A DNA stretch of 64,000 nucleotides from assembly GCA_035286585.1 (NCBI GenBank), contig DATEDC010000067.1, forward strand, positions 1-64,000, given 5' to 3'. Both the position numbers and the translations under genes were made by a program. This document shows, piece after piece, positions 35,030 through 46,232 of the stretch. The stretch is from DSOS01 sp035286585. Its GTDB lineage: Bacteria > Chloroflexota > Anaerolineae > Anaerolineales > UBA4823. The notes beneath the pieces were generated by a model. That model saw nothing but the letters and a program-made list of their open reading frames with translations, did no database searches and had not been told where the DNA came from. Every line of letters begins with the position of its first letter. Position 1 is the first letter of the stretch.

Positions 35030-36166
35030 ATGACCTCCGAAGCATTCATCATCTCGGCGGTGAGAACCGCGGTTGGGGTGGGTAAAGCGAACGGCAGCCT
35101 GGCCGGCATCACCCCGCTCAACTTGAGCGCCATGGTGCTGCAGGCGGCGGTAGAACGGGCCGGGATCGAGCCAGCCCTGGTGGAAGACGTGGTGTGGGGC
35201 TGCGTCACCCCGATCGGCGAACAGGGGGCGAACCTGGGCCGGTTGGCCGCGCTCAAGGCCGGTTTTCCGGTGCATGTGCCGGCCGTCACGCTGAACCGCA
35301 TGTGCGGCTCCAGCCAGCAAGCGGTGCACTTTGCCGCCCAGGCGATCCTGGCGGGGGATATGGATATCGTCATCGCCGGGGGGACCGAGATGCTCTCCCG
35401 GCAGCCGATTGGCAGCGACTGGCCCAATCGATGGCCAGATGATTTTCCTTATCCGTTGGTGCACCAGGGGCTCAGCGCCGAGCTGATGGCGGAAAAATGG
35501 TCACTCCAGCGGGAGCAACTGGACGATTACGCCTATCAAAGCCACCTGCGCGCCATGCGGGCTATCCAGGCCGGGCGCTTCGACAGCCAGATCACGCCGG
35601 TAGAGCTGCCCGATGGCCGGGTCTTCTGCCAGGACGAAGGCGTGCGCATACCGCCCAACCGGGAGAAAATGGCCCTCCTGAAACCCGTTTTTAAGGAAGA
35701 CGGCGTGATTACAGCGGGGAACTCGAGCCAGATCAGCGATGGCTCGGCTGCGCTGGTGCTGGCTTCTGCCCGGGCTGTCGGCCGCCACAACCTGACCCCC
35801 ATCGCCCGACTGGTTATACGCCAGGTGGTCGGCTCCGACCCGGTACTGATGCTGGATGGGCCGATATCCGCCACGAAACAGGCTCTCGAAAAGGCCGGCA
35901 TGCAATTGGAGGACATCGATATCGTTGAAATCAACGAGGCTTTCGCCTCGGTGGTGCTCGCATGGGCAGCGGAGCTCGAAGCCGACCTGGCGCGGGTCAA
36001 CCCGAGCGGCGGCGCGATCGCCCACGGCCATCCCCTGGGAGCCACCGGGGCGATATTGATGACCAAGCTGGTTCACGAAATGGAGCGCCTCAGGGCCAGC
36101 TACGGTCTGCAAACCATGTGCATCGGTCACGGCATGGCGACCGCAACGGTGCTCGAAAGGGTATAG
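35030..36166 (+). CDS. thiolase (acetyl-CoA acetyltransferase)
   Basis: This 378-residue thiolase has nucleophile Cys92 in NRMCGSSQQA, the catalytic His in HGHPLGATG and the second catalytic Cys in MCIGHG. Active-site residues INEAFA are intact. The usual GGGQG loop after the second Cys reads GHGMAT, which may alter the acyl site. It condenses or cleaves acyl-CoA; biosynthetic and degradative roles cannot be told apart here. GGAAAGGA precedes the ATG. No beta-oxidation partners are adjacent. Confidence 0.93.
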   Translation: MTSEAFIISAVRTAVGVGKANGSLAGITPLNLSAMVLQAAVERAGIEPALVEDVVWGCVTPIGEQGANLGRLAALKAGFPVHVPAVTLNRMCGSSQQAVHFAAQAILAGDMDIVIAGGTEMLSRQPIGSDWPNRWPDDFPYPLVHQGLSAELMAEKWSLQREQLDDYAYQSHLRAMRAIQAGRFDSQITPVELPDGRVFCQDEGVRIPPNREKMALLKPVFKEDGVITAGNSSQISDGSAALVLASARAVGRHNLTPIARLVIRQVVGSDPVLMLDGPISATKQALEKAGMQLEDIDIVEINEAFASVVLAWAAELEADLARVNPSGGAIAHGHPLGATGAILMTKLVHEMERLRASYGLQTMCIGHGMATATVLERV

Positions 36167-36190
36167 CTGTTCTGCAGCGTACAATTGCCG

Positions 36191-36688
36191 ATGAGTCACA
36201 CCGTATTTATCGCCCTGGGCTCCAATCTGGGTGACCGCCACGCAAATCTGCATGCCGCCATCGAAGCCCTTCCGCCGGCCGTGGAGGTGCAGCGCATATC
36301 GCCCATTTACGAAACGGAACCCTGGGGTTACCGGGAACAGCCGAAATTCCTGAACATGGTCCTGCAGGGCGAAACCGAGTTATCCCCCAGAGAACTGATT
36401 GCAGCCCTGAAGAACCTGGAGGCGCTCCTGGGGCGGCAGGCTACATTTAAAAATGGTCCACGGGTGATCGACCTGGACCTGATTTTCTACGACAATCTGG
36501 TGCTGGAAGAGGCAGGGCTGACCATCCCGCATCCCGGGCTGGCTGAACGGGCTTTCGTGCTCGTCCCGCTTGCCGACCTGGCGGCGGACAAAGTACACCC
36601 GGAGCGCAAGCAAACGGTGAAAGAGCTGCTGCAAGGGGTGGATACCCAGGGCGTGCGGGCGTTCGTGAAACACGAGCAGCAGGGTTGA
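36191..36688 (+). CDS. folK: 6-hydroxymethyl-7,8-dihydropterin pyrophosphokinase
   Basis: This 165-residue HPPK transfers pyrophosphate to hydroxymethyldihydropterin in folate synthesis. Signatures are ALGSNLGDR at the N-terminus, YETEPWGY, QPKFLNMV and GPRVIDLDLIFYD, with the two metal-binding Asp residues. ATG 36191 is preferred to an in-frame TTG at 36185. The next folate enzyme, folP, is 6 kb away on the other strand, so folate genes are dispersed. Confidence 0.95.
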   Translation: MSHTVFIALGSNLGDRHANLHAAIEALPPAVEVQRISPIYETEPWGYREQPKFLNMVLQGETELSPRELIAALKNLEALLGRQATFKNGPRVIDLDLIFYDNLVLEEAGLTIPHPGLAERAFVLVPLADLAADKVHPERKQTVKELLQGVDTQGVRAFVKHEQQG

Positions 36689-36709
36689 CCAGCTATTAAA
36701 AGCGGTCAT

Positions 36710-37702
36710 ATGGTAGCTTCTCGCATGGATAGCCCAAAAAGCGCCAGCCAAACCACGATCAACCGCTTGCTGAATTCCAGCGAGCCTTCAATCCGCTATA
36801 AAACGCTGGTCCACCTGTCAGGCCGGCAGGCAGACGCCGCCAGGTTGAACGCCATGCAGGAGGCCATCCGGGATTCTCAGCGGGTACAAACGCTGCTCGC
36901 CGAGAGGGACGCGCGGGGAGAAATCCCGCGCCACCCGTACGCCAAGTGGCGCGGGGCGCACTGGGTGCTGAACTGCCTGGCAGAGATCGGCTACCCGCCG
37001 GGAGACCGCACGCTGATGCCGCTCCTGGAACAGGTTTATCGCTGGCTGCTGGGCTCCCAGCACCTGCGCGGCATCAAGACGATCGCCGGTCGAACCCGCC
37101 GCTGCGCCTCGCAAGAGGGCAACGCCGTGTATTACGCTCTCACCCTGGGCTTGGAAGACGAGAGGACAGAGATACTGGTAAAGCGCCTGATACAATGGCA
37201 GTGGCCGGATGGTGGCTGGAACTGCGACAAAAACCCGGCGGCGGTAAACTCATCGTTCCACGAAAGCCTGATCCCGATGCGCGCCCTGGCCCTGTTCGGG
37301 CGCAGGCTGGGCGACAGCCAGGCTCTCCAGGCTGCGGAGCGGGCGGCGGAAATCTTTTTAAAGCGGGAACTGTTCAAGCGGCAGAAAGATGGAGCGGTGA
37401 TTCACCCGGATTTCGTCCTGCTGCACTACCCGTATTATTGGCGGTATAACATCCTGTCCGCTTTGATCGCCATGGGCGAGATGGATATGCTGTCGGACCC
37501 GCGCTGCGCCTCTGGCATAGAGCTGCTGCAAGCCAAGCGACTGCCGGAGGGAGGCTTCCCGGCGGAGAAGAAATATTACCGGGTCTCGACCAGCGCCCAA
37601 AGCGGGGCTTCAGCAGTGGATTGGGGGCCCACATCGCCCCATAAGATGAATGAGTTCGTAACTGTGGACGCGCTGCGTGCGCTGGAGGCGGCGGGGCGCT
37701 GA
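36710..37702 (+). CDS. terpene-cyclase/prenyltransferase-like alpha-toroid protein
   Basis: This 330-residue, largely helical protein has repeat-like segments such as LIQWQWPDGGWNCDKNP and LLQAKRLPEGGFPAEK, the QW-type pattern of squalene-cyclase and prenyltransferase alpha/alpha toroids. It lacks the DxDD and DxDDTA acid motifs, so cyclase activity is not supported. A role in protein binding or unknown catalysis is possible. It starts 21 bp after folK; ATG 36725 is an alternative start. Confidence 0.75.
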   Translation: MVASRMDSPKSASQTTINRLLNSSEPSIRYKTLVHLSGRQADAARLNAMQEAIRDSQRVQTLLAERDARGEIPRHPYAKWRGAHWVLNCLAEIGYPPGDRTLMPLLEQVYRWLLGSQHLRGIKTIAGRTRRCASQEGNAVYYALTLGLEDERTEILVKRLIQWQWPDGGWNCDKNPAAVNSSFHESLIPMRALALFGRRLGDSQALQAAERAAEIFLKRELFKRQKDGAVIHPDFVLLHYPYYWRYNILSALIAMGEMDMLSDPRCASGIELLQAKRLPEGGFPAEKKYYRVSTSAQSGASAVDWGPTSPHKMNEFVTVDALRALEAAGR

Positions 37703-37810
37703 GATGCGTTGTGAACTTAGAAGGTTTGATGGCGCCGTGCTTATTAAAGCTGATAAAATCCTTATCTATAGTAACTTCAACCAACACCTGACGTTCTTCA
37801 GGGTGGTAGT

Positions 37811-38365
37811 GTGATTGATCCGTCAGAATTTGACACTACACAATTGCTCAATAAAGCTCGGAACGGCGATACAGAGGCGTATGGCGAGTTATACGAAAGA
37901 TATGCGCCCAGAGTATTTCGATACCTATATGCTCATCTGAATAATCGCCAAGACGCAGAAGATCTGACGGAGGAAGTGTTTATACGAGTCTGGCGGTCGA
38001 TCGCCAGCTACAAGGAACAGGGTGTGCCCTACCTGGCTTACCTGTTCAGAGTCGCTCGCAATGCACTGATCGACCACTACCGCAAAAACGCCAGCACGAA
38101 GCAGGAGGTCTCCATTGCGGATATCTCTCTGCAGGATCGAACACAGGGGCCGGGGGATGCAGTGGCCGCGATGCTGGAACATGAACAACTGCGCCAAAAG
38201 ATGGGGAAATTGCGCGAGGATTACCGTACAGTACTGATTCTTCGCTTTTTAAGTGAGCTGTCACCTGAGGAGACAGCGCAAGTGATGGGGCGCTCAGCCG
38301 GAGCAGTGCGAGTTTTGCAGCACCGGGCTTTAGCCGCACTGCGAGAATTGATGGGCGAGACATAG
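37811..38365 (+). CDS. ECF-type sigma factor, copy 1
   Basis: This 184-residue RNA polymerase sigma factor has only regions 2 and 4. Region 2 shows YGELYERYAPRVFRYLYAHL, AEDLTEEVFIRVW and LAYLFRVARNALIDHYR. Region 4 shows REDYRTVLILRFLSELSPEE and AQVMGRSAGAVRVLQHRAL. The GTG start follows GGGTGG. A DUF5667 membrane protein begins 14 bp downstream, a typical sigma/regulator pairing. A close paralog with the same partner lies at 52.9-53.5 kb in inverted orientation. Confidence 0.95.
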   Translation: MIDPSEFDTTQLLNKARNGDTEAYGELYERYAPRVFRYLYAHLNNRQDAEDLTEEVFIRVWRSIASYKEQGVPYLAYLFRVARNALIDHYRKNASTKQEVSIADISLQDRTQGPGDAVAAMLEHEQLRQKMGKLREDYRTVLILRFLSELSPEETAQVMGRSAGAVRVLQHRALAALRELMGET

Positions 38366-38379
38366 AGGCAGAGTATTTC

Positions 38380-39684
38380 ATGGCAGCAACCCAGGAAGAA
38401 TTCGCACGAATATTGGAGGTTTGCTTGGATCGTCTGCAGAGCGGGGAGGCAACGTTGGAGACAATTCTGGTTGAGCATCCGGACCTGGCGCCTGAGCTGC
38501 GCCCCTTGCTGGAGGTGGCTGCGTGGCTCCGGGCAAAGCAGACTGCGCTCGCGCCGCGCCCTGAATTTATCTCATCCTCCTGGGGTAACCTGGTCGCCCG
38601 GATGCGCCAGGAGCAAAGCGCCATGGATGGCGCACCCTCCCATATAACCTCTCGGGGCTCGTTTGAGCGCTTGCGGCGGTGGTTATTAGCTGTCAACCAA
38701 CCTTTGAACAGAAGGCTGGCGCTCCAGTTTGTTATGGTCCTCGTTTTGCTGTTGGGGTTGATTGCTGGAGGTGCAGGCACTGCGGTTGCGTCTCAGCAGG
38801 CGTTGCCCGGAGAAGTGCTTTACCCTGTGAAAATCTCGCTCGAGCAGGTGGAGTTATTCCTCTCGGCGGATGAGTCGAACGATATCCATTTACACTTACA
38901 ATTTGCCCAACTGCGCAGCGCAGAAATGCAAAAGCTGGTGGATTTAAATCGCTATCTCTACCTGCGAGATACGCTATCCAATTACCAATATCACGTCCAT
39001 CAAGCTATCCGGCTGGTGGGTGTCCTTGCCAGCAAGGACCCTGAAAAAGCCATAGCGCTTGCCCCCGAAGTGCACCGTATTGTGGTCAGCCAGCCGGCAA
39101 TTTTGAAAAATCTGGCTGAGTCCGTCCCGGAGCGCGTGTTTCCTGGTCTCACCGCAGCCGTGCAGGTTGCCGCCGGCTGGGTACAGACCATGGATAGCTT
39201 GCTGCAGGACCTGGGGATCGAGATAACCCCCACCCCAAAGGCGGAAGGCGCTGTCACCTCTACCCCAACCGGCACCACCACACCAACCTCTTTGCCCAGC
39301 GATAGCCCTACGCCGGGGTTTTCGCCCACTCTCACGGGCACTTCCACCCCGACGGGCACAGCGACTCAAACGGGCACGGCAACCCCTGCCCTGACGCTCG
39401 CCAGGACGAATACAAGCACCCCGAGGTCGAGAGGTCCTCGTGTGACTCCAGGGGTCACACCGACCCCAACCGCTACGCTGGTTACGCCGACCAGCAAGCC
39501 CAGCAGAACCCCGACGCCCTCAGTCACCAGCCCTATTCCAACCGTAACGAGCACCCCGACCCCAACACCCACGAGGACCTGGACTCCGACAGCCACACCG
39601 CTGCCCACCAGCACAGCCACGCCACCACCTACGAACACCCCTGCGCCGACCCCCACCCCTACCCTGCCGCCTTATCCCTATTAA
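38380..39684 (+). CDS. DUF5667 single-pass membrane protein, putative sigma regulator, copy 1
   Basis: This 434-residue protein has a cytoplasmic N-terminal part (1-110) with helical acidic repeats (LQSGEATLETILVEHPDLAP). A membrane segment (about 112-137) is followed by a DUF5667-type domain (ALPGEVLYPVKISLEQVEL onward). From about 285 a 150-residue Thr/Pro/Ser tail spans or decorates the envelope. The 14-bp spacing after an ECF sigma gene makes an anti-sigma or signal-transducing role likely. That is inference; no ZAS zinc motif is present. Confidence 0.85.
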   Translation: MAATQEEFARILEVCLDRLQSGEATLETILVEHPDLAPELRPLLEVAAWLRAKQTALAPRPEFISSSWGNLVARMRQEQSAMDGAPSHITSRGSFERLRRWLLAVNQPLNRRLALQFVMVLVLLLGLIAGGAGTAVASQQALPGEVLYPVKISLEQVELFLSADESNDIHLHLQFAQLRSAEMQKLVDLNRYLYLRDTLSNYQYHVHQAIRLVGVLASKDPEKAIALAPEVHRIVVSQPAILKNLAESVPERVFPGLTAAVQVAAGWVQTMDSLLQDLGIEITPTPKAEGAVTSTPTGTTTPTSLPSDSPTPGFSPTLTGTSTPTGTATQTGTATPALTLARTNTSTPRSRGPRVTPGVTPTPTATLVTPTSKPSRTPTPSVTSPIPTVTSTPTPTPTRTWTPTATPLPTSTATPPPTNTPAPTPTPTLPPYPY

Positions 39685-39694
39685 AAACCAAATG

Positions 39695-39798
39695 TCCGGG
39701 CAGGCATGCCGGCGGCACCCAGAGTGACCCGCTTACTGCTGCTTCCTCTCGGACCTGGCAGGATTCGCAGGTTTCTGCCGCGCCGGACCCACCCGGAC
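39695..39798 (-). ncRNA. ffs: SRP RNA (4.5S, small bacterial type)
   Basis: On the minus strand the conserved domain IV is present: CCAGGTCCGAGAGGAAGCAG followed by CAGTAAG. Flanking strands pair along a long hairpin. The ends GTCCGGG and CCCGGAC close the RNA, about 104 nt in total. TTTTT follows within ten bases. This is the RNA of the signal recognition particle, which binds Ffh for membrane-protein targeting. Confidence 0.93.
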
Positions 39799-39805
39799 GG
39801 TGGCG

Positions 39806-39834
39806 AGGATACCTCAGGGTAATATACTTGTCAA
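39806..39834 (-). promoter_or_regulatory. sigma-70 promoter of the SRP RNA
   Basis: On the minus strand TTGACA (39834-39829) and TATCCT (39811-39806) are exactly 17 bp apart. The -10 ends 7 bp before the predicted 5' end of the SRP RNA, placing the transcription start on the mature end. Confidence 0.85.
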
Positions 39835-39868
39835 TCCATTACCGCCAGCGGGCGGGCAAACCGCTTGT

Positions 39869-42574
<2,706 letters not shown>

Positions 42575-42676
42575 AACCTATCCTCATCATCCTTTAGTTC
42601 GAATAACAATAAACAGAGAAACTCAGTTTTAATATTATAGCCGCCTCGCGTGCTGTGATCAATACATGACAATCTC

Positions 42677-43621
42677 TCACGAAGGTTGGCGCCGGACGAT
42701 GGCGTCGCTCATCTTCACCACCCGGCTCATGAAAGGCAGGTCGTGGACGCGGACGATGTCTGCGCCCCGGGCGATCGCGATCGCCACCGCAGCCGCAGTG
42801 CCTTCCAGGCGTTGGTCGGGGGGGAGATCCAGCGTATAACCGATAAATGACTTGCGCGAGGGTCCCGCCAGCAGCGGGTAGCCCAGCGCCCGTATCTCCC
42901 CCAGGCGGTCGAGCAGCTCCAGGTTTTGCTCCACCGTTTTTCCGAAGCCAATCCCCGGGTCCAGGATGATCCTTTCATCGGGAATGCCGGCCTGCTGAGC
43001 GATAGAGACGCTTTCTAACAGTTCTCTCTGAATATCTGCGATCAGGTCCTCGTATGGCACGCCCACGTAGCGGCCCCCCAGCCGCTCCTTGATCTCAGCC
43101 GTCGCCCACGCGCTGCGGTTGTGCATCAGGATCACGGGCGCCTGGTATTCGGTTGCCACTCGGGCGATCTGCGGGTCAACCTTGAAGCCCCAGACGTCGT
43201 TCACCAGGTGCGCGCCGGCGCGCAGGGCGGCTTCGGCTACCGCAGCCTTGTACGTGTCGATCGAGATCAGGATATCCAGCTCGGCAGCCAGCGTGCGGAT
43301 TACCGGAAGAACCCGGGCCAGCTCCTCTGCCAGGTTTACCGGCAGCGCGCCCGGGCGCGTGCTCTCGCCGCCGATATCCAGGATATCCGCCCCTGCCTCG
43401 ACGAAGCGATGCGCCTGTTCGATAGCGGAGATCAGCACCGGGTCCCGACTCTCGTCTCTACCCTTGGTTAATTCGCCTTTGGGGTATTTGGCAGGGTCCA
43501 GCAGCCCGTCACCGGAGAAGCTGTCCGGGGTCAGGTTGAGAATGCCCATGATATAGGTGCGCCTGCCCCATTCCAGAGCCCGCTTGCCAACCGACATAGC
43601 GGGAGATTTCAAGATGTGCAT
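42677..43621 (-). CDS. folP: dihydropteroate synthase
   Basis: This 314-residue enzyme joins pterin pyrophosphate and p-aminobenzoate. Motifs are MGILNLTPDSFSGDG, DILDIGGESTRPGA, SIDTYKAAVAEAALRAG, VNDVWGF, ILDPGIGFGKT and GPSRKSF. A roughly 25-residue insertion (DPAKYPKGELTKGRDESRDP) follows the first loop, where most enzymes have a short turn. ATG 43597 is an alternative start. The STAS-like gene ends 32 bp before on the same leftward strand. Confidence 0.95.
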   Translation of the reverse strand: MHILKSPAMSVGKRALEWGRRTYIMGILNLTPDSFSGDGLLDPAKYPKGELTKGRDESRDPVLISAIEQAHRFVEAGADILDIGGESTRPGALPVNLAEELARVLPVIRTLAAELDILISIDTYKAAVAEAALRAGAHLVNDVWGFKVDPQIARVATEYQAPVILMHNRSAWATAEIKERLGGRYVGVPYEDLIADIQRELLESVSIAQQAGIPDERIILDPGIGFGKTVEQNLELLDRLGEIRALGYPLLAGPSRKSFIGYTLDLPPDQRLEGTAAAVAIAIARGADIVRVHDLPFMSRVVKMSDAIVRRQPS

Positions 43622-43653
43622 ATTGTGCTGAGCGGGTGGGACTGCCAGTTGAT

Positions 43654-44079
43654 CTACACCAATTGGGTCAGCGGCCTGTTCAGCCAGGCTTCGGCCTCTT
43701 CCGGGTCGCTGAACACCGCCATCTCCACCCCGCCAGGTCTGGTCAGCGCCGCGATCTTTACCAACGCTTTACGGATGTTATCGCTGGTTGCCACTACAGC
43801 CATGCGAATATTTCGCACCGACGGGTCGTTGTTGACCTCCACCGCGTACTGGATGGCTTTCTCCGGAAGCTCGTCAAGCTGGCGCAGGTCGTACAGGTTG
43901 CGGGTCAGCCGGTCGGAGTCCAGCAAGTGATCCAGCGCGAACGCTCGCCAGTGCTCCAGCGTGGCTTCCGAGGCGTCTGTAAAGGTGAGGTTCATGCCGC
44001 CATCGAGGCGCCGCGTGACCGTATAACCGATGTCCGGATCGGGGGTCCATCTCAGGGGTTTCAACTCGGCTTCAGACAT
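43654..44079 (-). CDS. STAS/SpoIIAA-like protein
   Basis: This 141-residue protein has alternating beta/alpha character: DGGMNLTFTDASEATLEHW, NLYDLRQL, MAVVATSDNIRKALVKIAAL and VEMAVFSDPEEAEAWL. This fits the STAS-like (SpoIIAA-like) fold, usually a protein-interaction or regulatory module. No conserved phospho-Ser motif is certain. GGAAGGAG before ATG 44079 decides the start. The family call is moderate. Confidence 0.6.
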   Translation of the reverse strand: MSEAELKPLRWTPDPDIGYTVTRRLDGGMNLTFTDASEATLEHWRAFALDHLLDSDRLTRNLYDLRQLDELPEKAIQYAVEVNNDPSVRNIRMAVVATSDNIRKALVKIAALTRPGGVEMAVFSDPEEAEAWLNRPLTQLV

Positions 44080-44297
44080 GGCCTTACGCTCTCCTTCCGT
44101 AATGGATCGCCCCACGTGACGATCCGTTTCAATCTATAGTATTTCGTCTGGGGGATATTTTATCCCAATTCCAGCAAAATTCTAACCGTCCGGCTGAATC
44201 CTGGCCCCTCCTACAGCAGATCTCAGCGCAGTTGAAGGAGTCCGCGCTTTCATGTTTTTCGCCTCATTTCGCGCCTTCGGATACGCAAGGACTTTAA

Positions 44298-44331
44298 ATA
44301 AGCAGAGCAGCCCTGAGGCTGCTCCACTTAT
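44298..44331 (-). terminator. candidate terminator of the extracellular cluster
   Basis: On the minus strand ATAAG-TGG-AGCAGCC and GGCTGCT-CTG-CTTAT form an interrupted 12-bp stem with a four-base loop, about 40 bp past the last gene of the TadE/TadG cluster. The T tract is weak (TTTAAAG), so efficiency is uncertain. Confidence 0.5.
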
Positions 44332-44370
44332 CTTGCAAGAGACGGGGGAGTTCGCCCGGGTCACCAAGTG

Positions 44371-45735
44371 CTACTTGTATAATTCCAGGCTTGCCGGTGG
44401 TCGATAATTAATGGTGTTTTGGTAATTCACCACCACCTCGGTATTGCCATGAAGGAAAACCGTATCGCCGATCAATTGGGCGTTGATCGTCTCCAAAGAG
44501 CCTCCGCCGGCTTCGATGGTACCCGAGGGAGCGTACACCGTTCCAATATAGTTGGAGCCAGAAGCGCCCAAGAGCACCACATCGTTCGTGTTGCCTTCGG
44601 CCAGGTAGATCAGCACGCCCGGGATGGCTGGCGGGCAGGTGTTGTTCTGGCAGGGGGCGATCTCCGGCAACGGCGGCGCGACCAGATAAACTTCCACCGA
44701 GCCGCCCACGTAAAAATCTCCTTCGGTCAGGTAAATCGTCACGCCGCCCTCATCCTCCACCCGCACGGAACCGCCGTTGATGGTGAAATCACGCGAGAGG
44801 CAATACAGCCCCGAGCGCAGCACCAGGTTGGTATTGGCGCTGTTGACCCGTATATAACCGTATCTCCCAGGGCTAATTGTGCCGCCGCCGCTGTGATCAC
44901 CACGGTCGGACAGTGTTGAGCAACCCGAATCCGGCCCAGGGATGCGGTACGAAGCGGTGGGCAGCGGAGTGGTGCCCACCACCGGCGTCGGCGGGTCTAC
45001 GCTGGGAGAACCGTTGGTGGTATAGCACCCTTCGCCAACACACCCAAGAGCCCCGCCATTTATGTCCACATTGACCGAGCCACCCACCACGGCGCAGGCG
45101 TTGGACAGGATGCCACCTCCGTTGACCTGGATCGTGCTGTTGCCATCTATGTGAACGCCGCCCGTATTGCTGTTCGGGCAATCGGTGCGCAAAGCCACCA
45201 CGGCGTTGCCAAAAGCGAGCGGCGAGCGCGGCCGCACGCGGGCAACAGCCGTCACCGTGTTACGCAGTGGTCCCTTATATACAAAATGGGCAAAGGTGGT
45301 GTTTGTATCAGTGGTGATGGTCGTGGTGATATCCAGATATTTATCGATCCACAGGCCGGTATTCTGTTGCCCGCATCTGAAAGTCGCACCATTCTGATCG
45401 CTGAGATCGTCATCGATGGCATAATCATTGCTCCCGGCGCGGCTGATGGCAGCATTCAAACCCGCCTGGCCTGCATTGACGATCTGGGTGTAGATCGGGT
45501 CGCCTGAGTTGGTGCAGGCCCAGTTCTCATAATCCACGTAATGGTTTTCCAGGTATAAAGCCGCCGTGGCTGCGCCCCCCAGCGAGGAGGCATCAGACGC
45601 ATTTTGAGCGTGGCGGCGGTTTGAATAAACCATGCCGCCATCGACAGCCAGGGCGGTGAAACCCAATAAAACGACAAACCCAAGCACCAATAACACCAGT
45701 GCCTGGCCCTTCTCTTGTGATAGTTGCTTATTCAT
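44371..45735 (-). CDS. TadG-like pseudopilin fused to a beta-helix-like exterior
   Basis: This 454-residue protein begins with the Tad (TadE/G-like) signature: GQALVLLVLGFVVLLGFTAL, AVDGGMVYSNRRHAQNASDA. One membrane segment lies at about 10-34. The exterior is Gly/Asn/Val-rich with short repeating beta strands (IDGNSTIQVNGGGI, INGGSVRVEDEGGVTIYL, GTVYAPSGTIEAGGG), suggesting a right-handed beta helix. Several Cys pairs may form disulfides. ATG 45735 follows GGAG; a longer ORF adds an unlikely 62 residues. It is the last gene of the cluster. Confidence 0.85.
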   Translation of the reverse strand: MNKQLSQEKGQALVLLVLGFVVLLGFTALAVDGGMVYSNRRHAQNASDASSLGGAATAALYLENHYVDYENWACTNSGDPIYTQIVNAGQAGLNAAISRAGSNDYAIDDDLSDQNGATFRCGQQNTGLWIDKYLDITTTITTDTNTTFAHFVYKGPLRNTVTAVARVRPRSPLAFGNAVVALRTDCPNSNTGGVHIDGNSTIQVNGGGILSNACAVVGGSVNVDINGGALGCVGEGCYTTNGSPSVDPPTPVVGTTPLPTASYRIPGPDSGCSTLSDRGDHSGGGTISPGRYGYIRVNSANTNLVLRSGLYCLSRDFTINGGSVRVEDEGGVTIYLTEGDFYVGGSVEVYLVAPPLPEIAPCQNNTCPPAIPGVLIYLAEGNTNDVVLLGASGSNYIGTVYAPSGTIEAGGGSLETINAQLIGDTVFLHGNTEVVVNYQNTINYRPPASLELYK

Positions 45736-45763
45736 CCCCACATCTCCTTTTGTATCAACGATT

Positions 45764-46204
45764 CTATGTACAGGCCGGAGCCAATACCGTATCCGTAACT
45801 GTGGCAGTGATATCCACCGCCTGCCTGCCCAGGATCGCTCCCAGATATGGCATGGTGATCGGAAAATTTTGATAAGTAACCCGAACTGTAATGGCTTCAC
45901 CGGTGCACGGTGAGCCGTCATGGGTTACATTGATGACAATCCTGCCGGAGCTCACCAGATCATTGAGAATATTCGAGTTGTTACTAATGCGAGTCTGGAT
46001 GCCAGCCGCATCCGTGGGATTATACGAGCCGTACAAAGCCCCTTCCTGAGCAGAATCGCGCAGCGACATGTAGGTAAACAACGCCCTGCCCACGTCCGCC
46101 AACCCGGCCAGCAAGACCAGGAGGACCACCAGGCTGATACTGAATTCCAGCAGGCTTTGACCCTGTTCCGAGTTATTTCTATTTTTTTCAGCCAAATTAT
46201 TCAT
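45764..46204 (-). CDS. TadE-like pseudopilin
   Basis: This 146-residue protein has EQGQSLLEFSISLVVLLVLL, a TadE-type N-terminus with the Glu of the prepilin-like motif, one membrane helix (about 17-39) and a short extracellular domain with one Cys pair. AGGTG precedes ATG 46204; GTG 46210 is in frame. Tad pseudopilins work with a dedicated secretion ATPase and inner-membrane proteins. None are in this window. Confidence 0.88.
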   Translation of the reverse strand: MNNLAEKNRNNSEQGQSLLEFSISLVVLLVLLAGLADVGRALFTYMSLRDSAQEGALYGSYNPTDAAGIQTRISNNSNILNDLVSSGRIVINVTHDGSPCTGEAITVRVTYQNFPITMPYLGAILGRQAVDITATVTDTVLAPACT

Positions 46205-46232
46205 ATGCACACCTGTACTTCAAGCATGTTGA

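Noticed and set aside
39240..39680. Repetitive ACCCC/CCGAC-rich DNA resembling a satellite repeat
   Set aside because: It is the coding sequence of the Thr/Pro-rich tail of the DUF5667 protein.
44182..44367. 61-codon minus-strand ORF downstream of the TadG-like gene
   Set aside because: It overlaps the candidate terminator hairpin, has no SD and shows no family features.
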